Source of the DNA: Siphonodentalium dalli
Lineage: Eukaryota; Mollusca; Scaphopoda; Gadilida; Siphonodentaliidae
Reading direction: 5' to 3'
DNA length: 64,000 nt
Assembly (NCBI GenBank): GCA_032622095.1
Contig: CP136063.1
Location: forward strand, 12,565,814-12,629,813
The position numbers and the translations under genes are program-made. Under the pieces are notes generated by a model. It was not told the origin of the DNA. It did no database searches and saw only the letters and a list, made by a program, of their open reading frames with translations. Positions 22,501-32,841 of the stretch are shown piece by piece (position 1 is the stretch's first letter; each line of letters begins with the position of its first letter).

Positions 22501-22771
22501 AAAATCCTGTCCCGCAGATTGTCATGCTATCCCAAATTCCACCCCATGTTAGGTCAGTTGTCGATCAAATAATGCAACTTCTGGTGTTTGGTTAGTGGCG
22601 GGGTAAATATGTTTGGATAGGGCGAACGTGTGCCTTTCGTTAGACACCAAAATGAGCCTCCTACGCCCTGTATTCCTCGAGATATCGGCCGTCCCACGCA
22701 ATTTAAAATTCTGTCCCGCAGATTGTCGTTTTGTCCCATATCCCATCCCAACCCGCAGATTGTCATGTCCC
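19549..22771. mobile_element. 3.2-kb foldback-type element with 8-bp target duplication
   Basis: Arms 19549-20530 and 21785-22771 are inverted copies of ~985 bp and start GGGACATGACAATCTGCGGG. Each arm contains a ~200-bp unit twice in tandem (CAATCTGCGGGA…GACAACTGACCTAACAT). GTAAGGTA stands on both sides (19541-19548 and 22772-22779). The loop is a minisatellite. This architecture (long inverted ends with internal direct repeats, no transposase) matches Foldback/TU-type elements. Open frames in the arms (20145-20447 and its mirror 22176-21892) differ mostly by amino-acid-changing substitutions and are not convincing genes. Confidence 0.85.
20520..21800. repeat. Minisatellite loop of the foldback element, reversing at ~21485
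   Basis: Units contain CGGTCATACGCG, then (G/A)GGGAGGTTC or GTGGAGGTTC, then ATATTATC or TCATATGAACATATTAT. There are two length classes, about 30 and 44 bp. The units run forward to ~21485 (CGAGGGAGGATATGACCGGC) and are inverted from there to ~21800. The forward part is about three times longer than the reverse, so the palindrome centre is unequal. Confidence 0.85.
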
Positions 22772-22794
22772 GTAAGGTATACTATCCAGCAGCT

Positions 22795-23220
22795 GCGGCA
22801 TCGATGAAGAAAGTCCTTGTCGTGTACAGGTTTCGTGTGATTTCTTAAGGTATCCTTCCTGGTAAATACAGAACCGCATTTATCACAATGTGTACCACTT
22901 TCCAATTTGGTGACTTTCTATATGGTGATTCAAAGTGTACTTGCGAGAAAAAAAATTGGGCCATTTGTCGCATTAAAATTTAGATCCACCACCGTGCTTT
23001 ACACGATATGCAAATGTTTCTCAATAAACTTTTGACCTCCATCACCACACGGGAGTGGTTGTGAATTTGTGTGTGTATTCTCATGCTTGTTCGTGTTGAA
23101 GGAATTTGCACAATATGCACAAACATGTCTGAATCGCTTGTCTGAGTCCGATTGACCACTCGCTATCTGAGACGTTGAGCCTGATTCTTCATCGAAGGAT
23201 TCTTTCATTGCTTCAACTCT
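22795..23220 (-). pseudogene. C2H2 zinc-finger exon remnant with a 3' splice site
   Basis: The minus strand enters the exon through TTTTTTTTATTTCAG|AGTTGAAGC (boundary at about 23220/23221), a good 3' splice site. Fingers: HVCAYCANSFNTN…HENTH, LPCGDGGQKF…H, CDKWPNFFSRKYTLNHH…H (second Cys lost) and CDKCGSVFTRKDTLRNH…H. A stop and frameshift separate fingers 2 and 3, and another frameshift separates 3 and 4. The exon runs into the foldback insertion at 22779. The finger type differs from the GDKPY arrays (longer, more diverged linkers), so it is a separate gene, possibly the protein of the 8-kb element around it. Confidence 0.6.
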
Positions 23221-23249
23221 GAAATAAAAAAAAACATTCACAAGTCAGG

Positions 23250-24236
23250 TTATGGAGAGCAAAGTTCAATATATGTATACAGGGACGTGGCGAAAGAGAT
23301 ACGGTACTAAATTACTCTTAATACACATAATGTCTTATATTTGTCATCTCTATTTATAAGTAGGCATAATAATGGCTATTATAGTTATAACTTCCACTAT
23401 AGAAGCAATGCATGGTCTTGTGACCTTCATCCATGATGACTGGACACCGATACAATCCAATTGATCATATCTAGACCCTTTAATGTTTTAATTTTTTTTA
23501 AATTCATTAGGTTTCATTAAAAAGACTCTTCCGAGCATAAATGCAAATTGATGGTATATTTTTGCTCTGTGTGCTAGACAATATAATTATGGTATCAACG
23601 TCGTTTGCGATGTCATTTATGCAGAGGCCAATGTAGGTGCCAGACTCAGAGGCCGAAATTGCCGTACAAAATAGCCTATACCGTATGCCTATAATGCCTG
23701 ACATTGATAATTAGGTCTACGCCCGAAATGACATAACACACGACGTTGATTGCTTATAATTACATCTAGGTATTTGAATTATTTAGAAAATACTCTACAC
23801 CATCATACATATTGTTCTCTACACCATCATCATTATTGTGTAAATTGTCTTCATCTGCACCGCCATTTTGACAATTTGGAAAATAGTTTCAGTTTTACCA
23901 ATTTAATTAGTCCCAAGTGTGATGTTAAGTATAAATTCCATTACTCGTGTAACATCATATCCTCTAGCAAACACATCCGTTAGGGTTACATCTTAATCCC
24001 GTCGGATTCACAATTTATGCACAAAAATTCACTAATCTCGCCACCTCAAAAAGTAAAAAATAAATTCACCACATGTTGACCTTTCTAGCACACTTAAAAT
24101 ACTTACTATCAATTGAACAACATGCCGAATATATTCCACACACAATTCGACTGCCCGTGCAACTTTGTTGTAGTGAAATGAATTACTTAAATGAGAGAAA
24201 ACATTCATTGAGTTGAACCACGTACATTACGCTAAA
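23250..24236. other. Gene-free stretch inside the 8-kb element
   Basis: No coding signal. It holds the right-hand subterminal repeats (CTACACCATCAT, TCATCTGCACCGCC at 23795-23870). The rest, 23880-24236, shows only faint similarity to the left side. Confidence 0.5.
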
Positions 24237-24360
24237 TTTGTCCGTCGCCATCTTGAAACTCTCCACCGTTTTCTCCGCCGATCTTGCACCATTGTGGAAA
24301 ACAATGGTTAATATATATATATCAATATTGAATGTCTAATTTTAGCACACCCACTATCGC

Positions 24361-25420
24361 TTGGTAAATCCAGAAATCTATTTTAGCATGTCCACTATTC
24401 CGGGGAGGTCATTTGAAAGTCATCTCCGTCTCGCTGCAAAACTTCAACATATTTTTATCCGAAGTGACCAGAAGTTAACTGAGTTAGTCAGCGTAACCAT
24501 TCCTGAACTAAATGGCAAATTGATTGCTGCTAATTCCCGCATACACGCATTGGAAGCACAGGTCGATGCAATGAGTGAAATGCTTGACACACACGACCTT
24601 GCTGTGAACCGAATTGAAAACGACAATTCAAATGGTGTTGTGTCTTTAAAAAACAGTATCAAACTAGTGAATGCAAGCCTGGACAACTAACAAGAATCAT
24701 CCACTCAAATTAAGAAGACTTTGAAATCTCATACCGGGTCAATAGCATCAATCAAAGGTAGAGTCGAGCCAAAATCTCACCCGAAATGTAACTGCCTGAG
24801 TACATGTGTGGAATATTGCAAATCGAAGCTCTTACCATTCACGGACGAAATGGGTCAAGATTTCGTTGATTTCATGGAGCATATTCTTAAAACGGTTGAT
24901 GGCAAGTGTAAGTCGGACACAGATAAAACCCGTTGCCAAAGTGTTGGAAAATCAGCGTGAACACATTGTAAATAAGGACTACCACAAGATTCATCGCAAC
25001 ACATCGCTTTCGTCCCCTAATTACGAGGGAATAGACTCAGCTATATCCGTTTACTTGGCAGAGAAGGTTATTGCACCTAACGAACACGATTCAGCACATA
25101 GTGACGAGGTAGACACAGAGTCCTCCGAAAACAAGAAGCAACCAAATCGAAAAGCACAACAAAGTCGCGGAAGAGAATACAAATCATATCGCAACAATGG
25201 ACCCATAAAACCAAACGTGTGTTCCTGACAAATTTGTACATAGGTGTTGACTTCCAACCAGTCGCAGATTGGTTACGTGAAAACCACGTTCGATTCACAG
25301 CTATCCACAAGACAACACACTATAATAGAAATCAAGCTTCAATGAGGATCAACGTACACATCGACGTTGACATGGTACTGCAACGCAATTTCTGGCCTAA
25401 ATACTGTCGCTGCAGATAAT
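24361..25420 (+). pseudogene. Non-LTR retrotransposon ORF1-like protein, broken
   Basis: The first frame (nominal start TTG; first ATG 24388) has heptad-like NGKLIAANSRIHALEAQVDAM…RIENDNSNGVVSLKNSI, a coiled coil. It stops at TAA 24688. Next come TGSIASIKGRV and CNCLSTCVEYCKSKLLPF, then a basic, serine-rich frame (SSENKKQPNRKAQQSRGREYKS). The end is FLTNLYIGVDFQPVADWLRE…MRINVHIDVDMVLQRNFWPKYCRC. The last block resembles the RRM-like C-terminus with FWP…CR seen in ORF1 of some L1/Tx1-like or Jockey-like elements. It would bind RNA and form trimers. At least three frame breaks. Confidence 0.6.
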
Positions 25421-25439
25421 GGATCCCAAAAGAGGAATT

Positions 25440-26650
25440 CACAGGCTACATTAGAAAGTAGTCATTTACACTTAATTTCAGACAGCGCTGCTGTGCGTGT
25501 GTGCTAAATGGCGACTTTCGTGCTCGTTTTCATTATCATGGTCGTAATACAAACTTGGAATTGCACTGGTATAATGGGATCGAGCAGTTACCTCTCCCAG
25601 TTGCCGAGCAAACAAAAAGTGGACGCATTTGGCCTCAGCGAACACTGGTTGAACGGTGCGAATGCTCATTTTCTCGTCGCAACAACTTCCCATCCAACGT
25701 GGGAGACCAAAAGGTGGCGTTTTATTATCTTGGCATAAGCGCCTGAGTAGTCAAGTGTCGATATTGCCTATTGATGACGACAGGTTGGCTGGTATTCAGC
25801 TGCAGGTGTCAAATACGATGTACATGTATAGCATACAAGTATACTTAGGCATCATTGGTAAAAGCCCTCAATACCGCATCAAGGGAAACAATTCCAACGG
25901 TAAAATACTTAAAGCACACCAAGCCATATAGGAGTGAGGTTCTAAAACTACTGCATTACGAAATGCGTGCATGTCGCAGAGTTTGGATATCAAACGGAAG
26001 GCCGAGAGGTTCTGATGACCCATTCTTATGTTCGTTACAAGGCATCGAAACGGGATTTTCGTCGCGAACACAGAAGGGCATCTGAGACATTTTAAGTAGT
26101 TACGATACAAACGTCGATAAATGTTCAGAAATTGACCAACACATGCTATATAAACTATTCAACGCCAGGCGTAAGTCCCAATTCGATGCATCATTCTTTC
26201 ATGTTGATGACAACGTTCTCCGAGACAAAATGGAAATCAGTGGAGCGTGGGCAAACTATTTTCAGAAACTGTATAACACAGAATACCTATTTCGACTCGG
26301 AAATTTTGGCGCTCGTTACAAGAAAGACGGATCGCCTAAAACAAAGTTCACAGGTTTCAGAAATTGACTCTCGTCTCAGTTATTGTACTACAACGAACGA
26401 AATATCGGGTGCATTGTCCCATTTGAGTATGAACAAGGCCCATGGTTATGATTACATTAATTATGAACACCTAATATATGGTGGTCAGCATTTGATCCAG
26501 TGCTTATCCACATTATTCTCTGCAATATTTGAGCTAGAATAATATTCCTATAGCGGCCAAACGTGGGATCATTGTACCCCTTTACAAAGGAGGCATTAAG
26601 CCTAGAGACCAGTTCAATAGCTATAGGACAATTACGATTCGTCCAGTTAT
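25440..26650 (+). pseudogene. Non-LTR retrotransposon ORF2 remnant (endonuclease, start of RT)
   Basis: Blocks in order: VDAFGLSEHWL (catalytic E), LPIDDDRLAGIQLQV…YSIQVYLG, ASRETIPTVKYLKHTKPYRSEV…LLHYEMRACRRVW…GRPRG. Then LYKLFNARRK, GALSHLSMNKAHGYDYINYEHLIYGG (RT block 0/1) and IAAKRGIIVPLYKGGIKPRDQF (near 26560-26610). Frameshifts separate most blocks, and part of the endonuclease between 25690 and 25750 is missing. The 3' part of RT is absent. It differs from the element at 53.6 kb and is probably the partner of the ORF1-like remnant just upstream. Confidence 0.7.
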
Positions 26651-26799
26651 CACACGGAGGAACCGATCCCGGGAAAACAAGGATATCCCGGGAAAACAAG
26701 GATGGCCAACGCGGCAACAAGTAAAATTTGTGTTTTCCGTGGCGGTGAAATTGAGTTTTCGCCGCCAAAGTCCGTTTGTTAGGACAATGGAACGGTACG

Positions 26800-27446
26800 T
26801 ATCACATATCATTGATTTATCCCAGTGAACTGGTTATTGTGAAGGGTGCTGGCAGTGGTTAAATGTCTGAGCAAACGATACACGCTGCTGTAGTGGTGCC
26901 ACCAACTGGATACCCTTGGCCAAAATACCGGCATTGTTGACAAAACATCCATCATTTTTTTCAAAAATATACACTTATCGGTGGGTGCGATTGAGCCGAT
27001 TCGAAGCCAAACATCTCCCAAGCATTTCCACAAAATTTCAGTGCAAATGTCCCACAAATAATCATTTTATTGAGCATAACGTGAAGGTGGTGCAACGATT
27101 ATTTGACAACGCGGGTGACGAGGAAGTGCCAACGCGGAACACAAGATACGAATGTATTCAAATATGATGTTCGAAAATAGGTCTGTGCAGCTATGTGTTA
27201 CATATATCACTATTGTTGTTGATATATATGCCGTAAGATGCAAAACAAGTATCATAGGATTATTCAGCTATGGAAATGTAGTAGTGATATAGCTATGTGG
27301 TATATACAACAATGCCGGTATTTTGGCCAAGGGTATCCAGTTGGTGGCACCACTACAGCAGCGTGTATCGTTTGCTCAGACATTTAACCACTGCCAGCAC
27401 CCTTCACAATAACCAGTTCACTGGAATAAATCAATGATATGTGATA
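26800..27446. mobile_element. MITE-like element with ~140-bp inverted arms
   Basis: 26800-26939 and 27308-27446 are near-perfect inverted copies. ATCACATATCATTGATTTAT is at the left edge, and CATTTAACCACTGCCAGCAC recurs in inverse. The ~370-bp centre has no gene. CAACGCGG(C/A)ACA-like phrases occur at 26707 and 27131. It lies downstream of the broken gene at 27500-29620. Confidence 0.8.
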
Positions 27447-27499
27447 TGTCCCAGAAAATAACTGTGTTGACACTTTCCTGCCATGATCTACAAACTTAT

Positions 27500-29620
27500 C
27501 AAACTGTTCGAGAAGCGGCTATGCGGCTGATTGGAATTCGCCAACACTTGACTGCAAGCTTTGCCTGCTCTCCTCGTTCAGGTCTCTGAACTTCGTCATT
27601 ACACTATCCGCTTTTCGAGAATATGGTCAATTAGACGCGGCAGTTCAATGTGTTCTTCGTTGCAACTAAGCCAGTCTAAAAAAGTCTTCCACATCAACTG
27701 TCCAAATGCTTCGTTCATCAGCTTATGCAAACGAACTCCACGGTTATACGACTTTCCATACAATCCGGTTTACAGTGACGCCACCGTGCACACCAGCTTC
27801 TATAAGAATGTCATCGAAGCAACTTCCCCGCATAACCTCGCCAATGTCACGCATACAGTTTATAGCTCTGTGCATCCCTCCCAACTCTAACTCGTCGTTA
27901 TCAAAATTTACCAGGGTTCCTCCATTTAGTCATCTGAGCCTTGTAGTATATTGCTTCGTCGTATGCTACGTAAGACCAATTCTGTCCTAGAGTCCTGGAC
28001 AAATTCTGGAACCGTTTCATCGTTGTATATCCTGTTTCAAAATCAGTCGCTGAACCAGGAACCATCATACAATATCCAATGTTAGTCTAAGGAATATATT
28101 CCGATTCACCTCTCAAAATGTGCATCAAATAACTTTATTATATGATCACAAGTTTCTTTCCCAATTCCTATGTTAAAACGTAATGAAAAAATCGAGATAT
28201 CTAATGATGTTCACGTCATTAATCAAATAAGAGGTTAATAACAGTTCTGAGTGACGTCAGATACTTCAGGAGTTAACATAACTTATTATCAGACCTGAAC
28301 ATAGATAGGATTTTCCCAGCGACGTTCAACGTCACAACGTCTTGTCCAATCAAAGCGCGTTTCATATAATAAAACAGTTATCGCATTGTTTCTACGGCCT
28401 ACGGCCTTGGTGAATATTGACTTCCTCGGGTTGACAATTCCTCGTGTCAACCTCGAAACAATGCGATAACTGTATATAGTCGGTATTGTGCCTACGAGAA
28501 CATAGCTTTTGTCTACCAATCTCATGGAGGCATGTTCTTTGGAACACTCGTCGAACCAACGGATGCGCATTTTCCAGTTAGATGCACTGGGCCCTGTTGT
28601 TTCCCTCCGAGATTAGGACACACACGAATTGTATTATCAAATGGAATGTGAGTTTCTGGGTGGTGTTCATCCTTTGGGATAACACACAAGCAACCCCTCC
28701 TGAGATCAGCGGCCTGATATAACACCATATTCACCACGTCGTGGTGATATCCGCCTACAGATTATGTCGCTCTGTTGAAATTATCACCAGCGCCTCGTGT
28801 CACTGCCCTATATGTCACATTGGTTGGCACTGTCTGTCCGTCTGCCTCAATGTGTTCCAAAGCATCTGTAATACTGGACGATAACTGCAGTTCCTTGAGC
28901 ATAGCCCTGGTGTTTGCCGCGACATTGATGGCTTTCTGTATATTAAGTCTAAAAAAAGCCTTCCACCTCAACTGTCAAAATGCTTCGTTCATCATATTAT
29001 GCAAACGAACTCCATGGTTATACGACTTTCCGCATACATATATTAAGGGATTCATTGATAACGAGTTCGGGTTTGGTCCGTGATTGATCAATAAAACATA
29101 CTGTGTCAGAGAAATTCTTTTCATTTTTTCCTTCAGTTTCTGTTTAGTGTAGGCCGTGCTACACTTTGGTTTACCTATTTGTCGTAATATTTCCAGGAAC
29201 TTTGATAGTAGATGACCCATATCATATGTGGCACCTTTTTCTAAGTCCGGGAGAATATCACTCATCAAATGTTCCAGTGCAACATCGTGTGTGGTAATCG
29301 TGTTACTGGAGTTGGTGGTCTCCAGCATATATTTACTATGACACAACCTGAGATAACAAGTGCCATCAACTTCGAAAAGTCACACCCAACACGCCGTAGC
29401 ATCGTGTCACCCCCTTTTCCATCGCACATTGTTCGATAGTTTCGCAAAATGTAAATGTACTGACCCGAACTAATGTCTTTACTCCCAAGTGAGACAACTT
29501 TGCATATAAGACATCTAGTTCTGAAGTCGAAATATTCTCTTTTAACTTTTGGATTTGTCTTATCAACAGGTGGATTATCTCTTTGTAAACATGTATTATA
29601 TAGTTATCGGGGTATAACAT
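27500..29620 (-). pseudogene. Second transposase-like gene related to the 3.7-8.8 kb element
   Basis: Minus-strand blocks in order. The first is LRRVGCDFSKLMALVISG…KYMLETTNSSNTITTH (about 29400-29285), then the acidic-hydrophobic HDVALEHLMSDILPDLEKG…HLLSKFLEILRQIG. Next come TDALEHIEADGQTV…VTRGAGDNFNRAT (to 28762) and SVGGYHHDVVNMVLYQ. Beyond an inserted palindrome (28373-28475) follow QNWSYVAYDEAIYYKAQMTKW, LGGMHRAINCMRDIGEVM…CFDDILIEAGVHGG and KSYNRGVRLHKLMNEAFGQLMW (near 27700). DNF.x4.S..G…Q and GGMH…IG occupy the same order as in the 3.7-8.8 kb gene (DNFD..ISS.NG; GMHLLMSYCG). I infer a diverged member of that family. Several frameshifts and stops; no CXC or nuclease part is seen. Confidence 0.55.
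28373..28475. repeat. ~100-bp palindromic insertion
   Basis: CAGTTATCGCATTGTTTC and GAAACAATGCGATAACTG form outer arms. GGTTGACA…TGTCAACC forms an inner hairpin. It lies inside the broken transposase-like gene and is probably a tiny MITE. Confidence 0.7.
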
Positions 29621-30090
29621 ATTAGATTTGAATCGAAGACTCCTGTCGGAAATGCTTCTATCGATTAATATTAATTTTATTTCGAATAATTTCTGGTCTA
29701 AAAAGGTGTGTTTGTTCAGCTAACGAACAATAGTGGTTACTGTTAACAGAGACCATAAATTATATTGTGCAATTTTGTCACAAATAAACGTTAATTATAC
29801 TCATTATCGCTTATATCTGTGGAACAAAACAATACAAATAACCAAACTGTGACATTTGACTTTCGTTGCGTAGCCGTAGAAACAGCCCAGTGCTCTATAT
29901 CGCAATATGGTATCATCCGAATGGTCTGTTCTAAAAATAGTAACATGAACGATCCCGATTTAATATTCGAAATAAAATCAATATTAGTTGATAGAAGCTT
30001 TTCCGGACACGGGCCTTCAGTTCATATATATTATTTTATACCGACACAACTATTTAAACTTTTTCATTTAAAGAGATAATCCATCTTTAA
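29562..30090 (+). mobile_element. TTAA MITE family, copy 1 (~528 bp)
   Basis: The right end GAGATAATCCATCTTTAA (ending 30090) and the left end GGTGGATTATCTCTTTG form inverted ends that continue ~100 bp inward with gaps (ATCGATTAATATTAATTTTA against CAATATTAGTTGATAGAAGC). Other copies are at 38222-38749 and 40457-40795. The TTAA at the left has mutated (TCAA). An 86-codon open frame at 29819-30079 recurs in the other copies but begins with GTG, not ATG. Confidence 0.75.
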
Positions 30091-30419
30091 CTAAATCCAA
30101 TGACTCTCGATGGCGAAACCAATTGTGTTAGTTTATCGTCGAAAGTTGCGTCCCGAATCGAGATGTAAATATTTACATTTGAGCGTAGTTCTGACGATTT
30201 TTTCTATAGTGTGGTATGGTCGATTCCTTTCCAATTGTCGGCGATGTTAGTGAATTCTACATTCCATAGGTTGTCACAACGCCTGCATACTGACTTGTCA
30301 GTTCAATACACTCGAATAAGTTCATAAAATGTCTATAAAAAGCCTTTACAGATTTAAAGAACAATTGTTGCAGAAAGTACAGTTATTTTTGCCTTCCTGG
30401 AACCATCTTTAGTCCGTTT

Positions 30420-30525
30420 CAATTAATATCTCGGTGCAGACATTGATATTTAAAGATGTTCATATTTATTATTTTATACCCACGCAACTATTTCAAATTT
30501 GTTATTTAAAGAGATAATCCATCTT
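30420..30525 (+). mobile_element. TTAA MITE family, solo right end
   Basis: CATATTTATTATTTTATACC through GAGATAATCCATCTTTAA matches the right ~85 bp of copies 1-3. The rest is missing. Confidence 0.65.
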
Positions 30526-30740
30526 TAAATGTCACAAACTCCGTTTCGAGAGATGTATGTGGTGTTATATATCTATAACACCACATATATTGGGGGGGGG
30601 GTACCGCTTTCGATCTCATGTTTTCTTCAACCAGTCGGCTTGCAATTTTGTGAGTCATCTATTATGATGCAGTCAAAATGTTGGCTACATTGCTTGTATT
30701 GTTGAAAAGTTATAAATGCTTGAAAAACATGACAGAATTA

Positions 30741-31036
30741 CATATTAGTCCTTGTTGTCCAGGGAATGCTAACGCTGGCATATTAGTCCTGGTTGTCCAA
30801 GGAATGCTAACGCTGGCATATTAGTCCTGGTCGTCCAAGGAATGCTAACGCTGGCATATTAGTCCTGGTTGTCCAAGGAATGCTAACGCTGGCATGTTAG
30901 TCCTGGTTGTCCAAGGAATGCTAACGCTGGCATGTTAGTCCTGGTTGTCCAGGGAATGCTAACGCTGGCATGTTAGTCCTGGTTGTCCAGGGAATGCTAA
31001 TGCTGGCATGTTAGTCCTGGTTGTCCAGGAAATGCA
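30741..31036. repeat. 38-bp minisatellite, ~7.8 copies
   Basis: The unit contains GTCCTGGTTGTCCA(A/G)GGAATG and CTAACGCTGGCAT(A/G)TTA. Copies start at 30741, 30779, 30817, 30855, 30893, 30931, 30969 and 31007. The array ends within the last codons of ZNF2, so its downstream flank is the minisatellite itself. Confidence 0.95.
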
Positions 31037-31042
31037 GCTTTT

Positions 31043-32212
31043 CTAGCTGAGTTGCTTCAAATCTGCTGAACGTTGATCAACCAATTTTTCTGATATTACA
31101 GTCAAGGCGCTCGAATCATTAAATGATTTTCCGCATATGTCACAACGGTACGGTTCATCTCCGGTGTGGATTCTCTTATGTCTCACCAAGCTGCCCGATG
31201 TATTAAATGATTTGCCGCATATATCACAACTGTAAGAATTATCTCCAGTGTGGATTCTCTTGTGTGTCACCAAATTGTTCGATTGATTAAATGATTTCCC
31301 GCATATATCACAATGGTAAGGCTCATCTCCGGTGTGGATTCTCTTATGTCTCACCACATTGTTCGATTGATTAAATGATTTCTCGCATATATCACAATGG
31401 TAAGGCTTATCTCCGGTGTGGATTCTCTTATGTGTCACCAAGTTGCTCGATGTATTAAATAATTTCCCACACATATCACAATGGTAAGGCTCATCACCTG
31501 TGTGGATTCTCTTATGTCTCACCAAGTTGCTCGATGTATTAAATGATTTTCCACATATATCACAATGGTAAGGTTTATCTCCGGTGTGGATTCTCTTATG
31601 TGCCATCACATCGCTCGATTGATTAAATGATTTCCTGCATATATCACAATGGTAAGGTTTATCTCCGGTGTGGATTCTCTTATGTTTCACCAAGCTGTCC
31701 GATTGATTAAATGATTTCCCGCATATATCACAATGGTAAGGTTTATCTCCTGTGTGGATTCTCTTATGTTTCACAAAGTCGCTCGATTGATTAAATGATT
31801 TCCCGCATATATCACACCAATAAGGCTTATCACCGCTGTGGATTCTCTTATGTGTCACCAAGCTCCACGATTGATTAAATGATTTCCCGCATATATCACA
31901 ATGGTAAGGTTTATCTCCTGTGTGGATTCTCTTGTGTCTCACCAAGCTGCACGATTGCTTAAATGATTTCTCGCATATATCACAATGGTAAGGCTTATAT
32001 CCGGTGTGGATTCTCTTATGGTTCACCAAGTCGCTCGATTGATTAAATGATTTTCCACATATATCACACCAATAAGGCTTATCTCCGGTGTGGATTTTCT
32101 TATGTATCGCCAAGCTGCTGGACTGGGTAAACGATTTCCCGCATACGTCACAATGATGCCGTTTATTCCCCGTGTTGGCGGTCTCGTGAACATTCAGGTT
32201 ATATTCTCCCAT
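31043..32212 (-). CDS. C2H2 zinc-finger array protein ZNF2 (12 fingers and a partial)
   Basis: A 389-residue protein starting at the ATG at 32212 (MGEYNLNVHETANTGNKRHH). It has 12 complete C2H2 fingers with HTGDKPY-type linkers. A thirteenth finger begins [15 protein letters not shown] but loses both histidines and runs into a novel tail (VISEKLVDQRSADLKQLS). Helix residue -1 is mostly Q or T, residue 3 varies among S, D and N, and 6 among K, N, R, T, A and I. The truncated last finger coincides with the approach to the 38-bp minisatellite, suggesting a deletion or insertion there replaced the original C-terminus. No effector domain is visible. As a DNA-binding protein it would act in the nucleus. 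The frame is intact and this is the best-preserved member of the family. An upstream spliced exon cannot be excluded. Confidence 0.85.
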   Translation of the reverse strand: MGEYNLNVHETANTGNKRHHCDVCGKSFTQSSSLAIHKKIHTGDKPYWCDICGKSFNQSSDLVNHKRIHTGYKPYHCDICEKSFKQSCSLVRHKRIHTGDKPYHCDICGKSFNQSWSLVTHKRIHSGDKPYWCDICGKSFNQSSDFVKHKRIHTGDKPYHCDICGKSFNQSDSLVKHKRIHTGDKPYHCDICRKSFNQSSDVMAHKRIHTGDKPYHCDICGKSFNTSSNLVRHKRIHTGDEPYHCDMCGKLFNTSSNLVTHKRIHTGDKPYHCDICEKSFNQSNNVVRHKRIHTGDEPYHCDICGKSFNQSNNLVTHKRIHTGDNSYSCDICGKSFNTSGSLVRHKRIHTGDEPYRCDICGKSFNDSSALTVISEKLVDQRSADLKQLS

Positions 32213-32800
32213 CGTGCGTTGAATTGTGACAGTCAGCTGTATATCTCTCGAAGTGGCAATTTATATATAGCGAGAATCTGATCTAACTATAAACGAAATC
32301 CACTGTGTAACTGTAAATTATTCAATTCGGGATACGGAAGGAACGCGTATCAATCTACGGATTAGAATCTCTCATCGACCGATTTTAAAGTCTAACAAAG
32401 GACGATGGACATACTGTATTCTGTTGAATTAACAGGCCTCTGGTTTTGTTCAGTAGAATCGTTCACAACACGATATTTGTCTACACAGCCTACGTGCGCA
32501 TTATATATATAATGCTACTTGGTGGGAACGCAGAGATATCGAAAATGAAACATTATAAAATGTTGGCCCACGCAAACAGCTAACACCATTACACGGCGTA
32601 ACTACGACGCAGTCAATCCCAAAAGGGATGGCGTAACCACTTTTTTCTTTGTCCTTTCTGTGAGCCAATGGCACTTGCTGAGCTACTTATGGCATATACT
32701 AGTACATGTAGGTCAGTCTGTGACATAATTGTTTATATATTGGGGTTGACGCATTCTCGTTTGTGGCTTAGTGATGTGCGGGGTTATCTCACTAGCGTTT
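32213..32800 (-). promoter_or_regulatory. ZNF2 5' flank (copy of ZNF1 flank)
   Basis: Aligns with 1363-1900, including the tail of the upstream open frame (PQYINNYVTD, stop at about 32710). Homology ends near 32800, where a CATA microsatellite and then the 19-bp satellite begin. No clear TATA box: the position of TATAAAT in the ZNF1 flank reads TTTATAG here. Confidence 0.5.
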
Positions 32801-32841
32801 GGGGAGATGTATGTTTACATACATACATACATACATACATA

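Larger units (their letters stand above)
16237..24293. mobile_element. Candidate 8-kb element bounded by inverted ends
   Basis: 16237-16297 and the reverse complement of 24241-24293 share TGGTGCAAGATCGG, GGAGAAAACG, TGGAGA and a following ATGGCG. Farther in, both sides carry GGTGCAGATGA and GATGGTGTAGA phrases (16655-16785 and 23800-23870, inverted). The span includes a zinc-finger exon remnant on the minus strand and later insertions (18778-19548; 19549-22771). I found no clear target duplication, so the element boundary is an inference. Confidence 0.45.

Noticed and set aside
29819-30079. 86-codon frame as a real gene
   Set aside because: It starts at GTG, sits in a MITE and overlaps the inverted ends; kept only as a finding.
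30741-31036. CRISPR-like regular spacing
   Set aside because: Whole 38-bp units repeat without unique spacers; it is a minisatellite in an animal genome. The same holds for 39180-39320 and 46095-46275.
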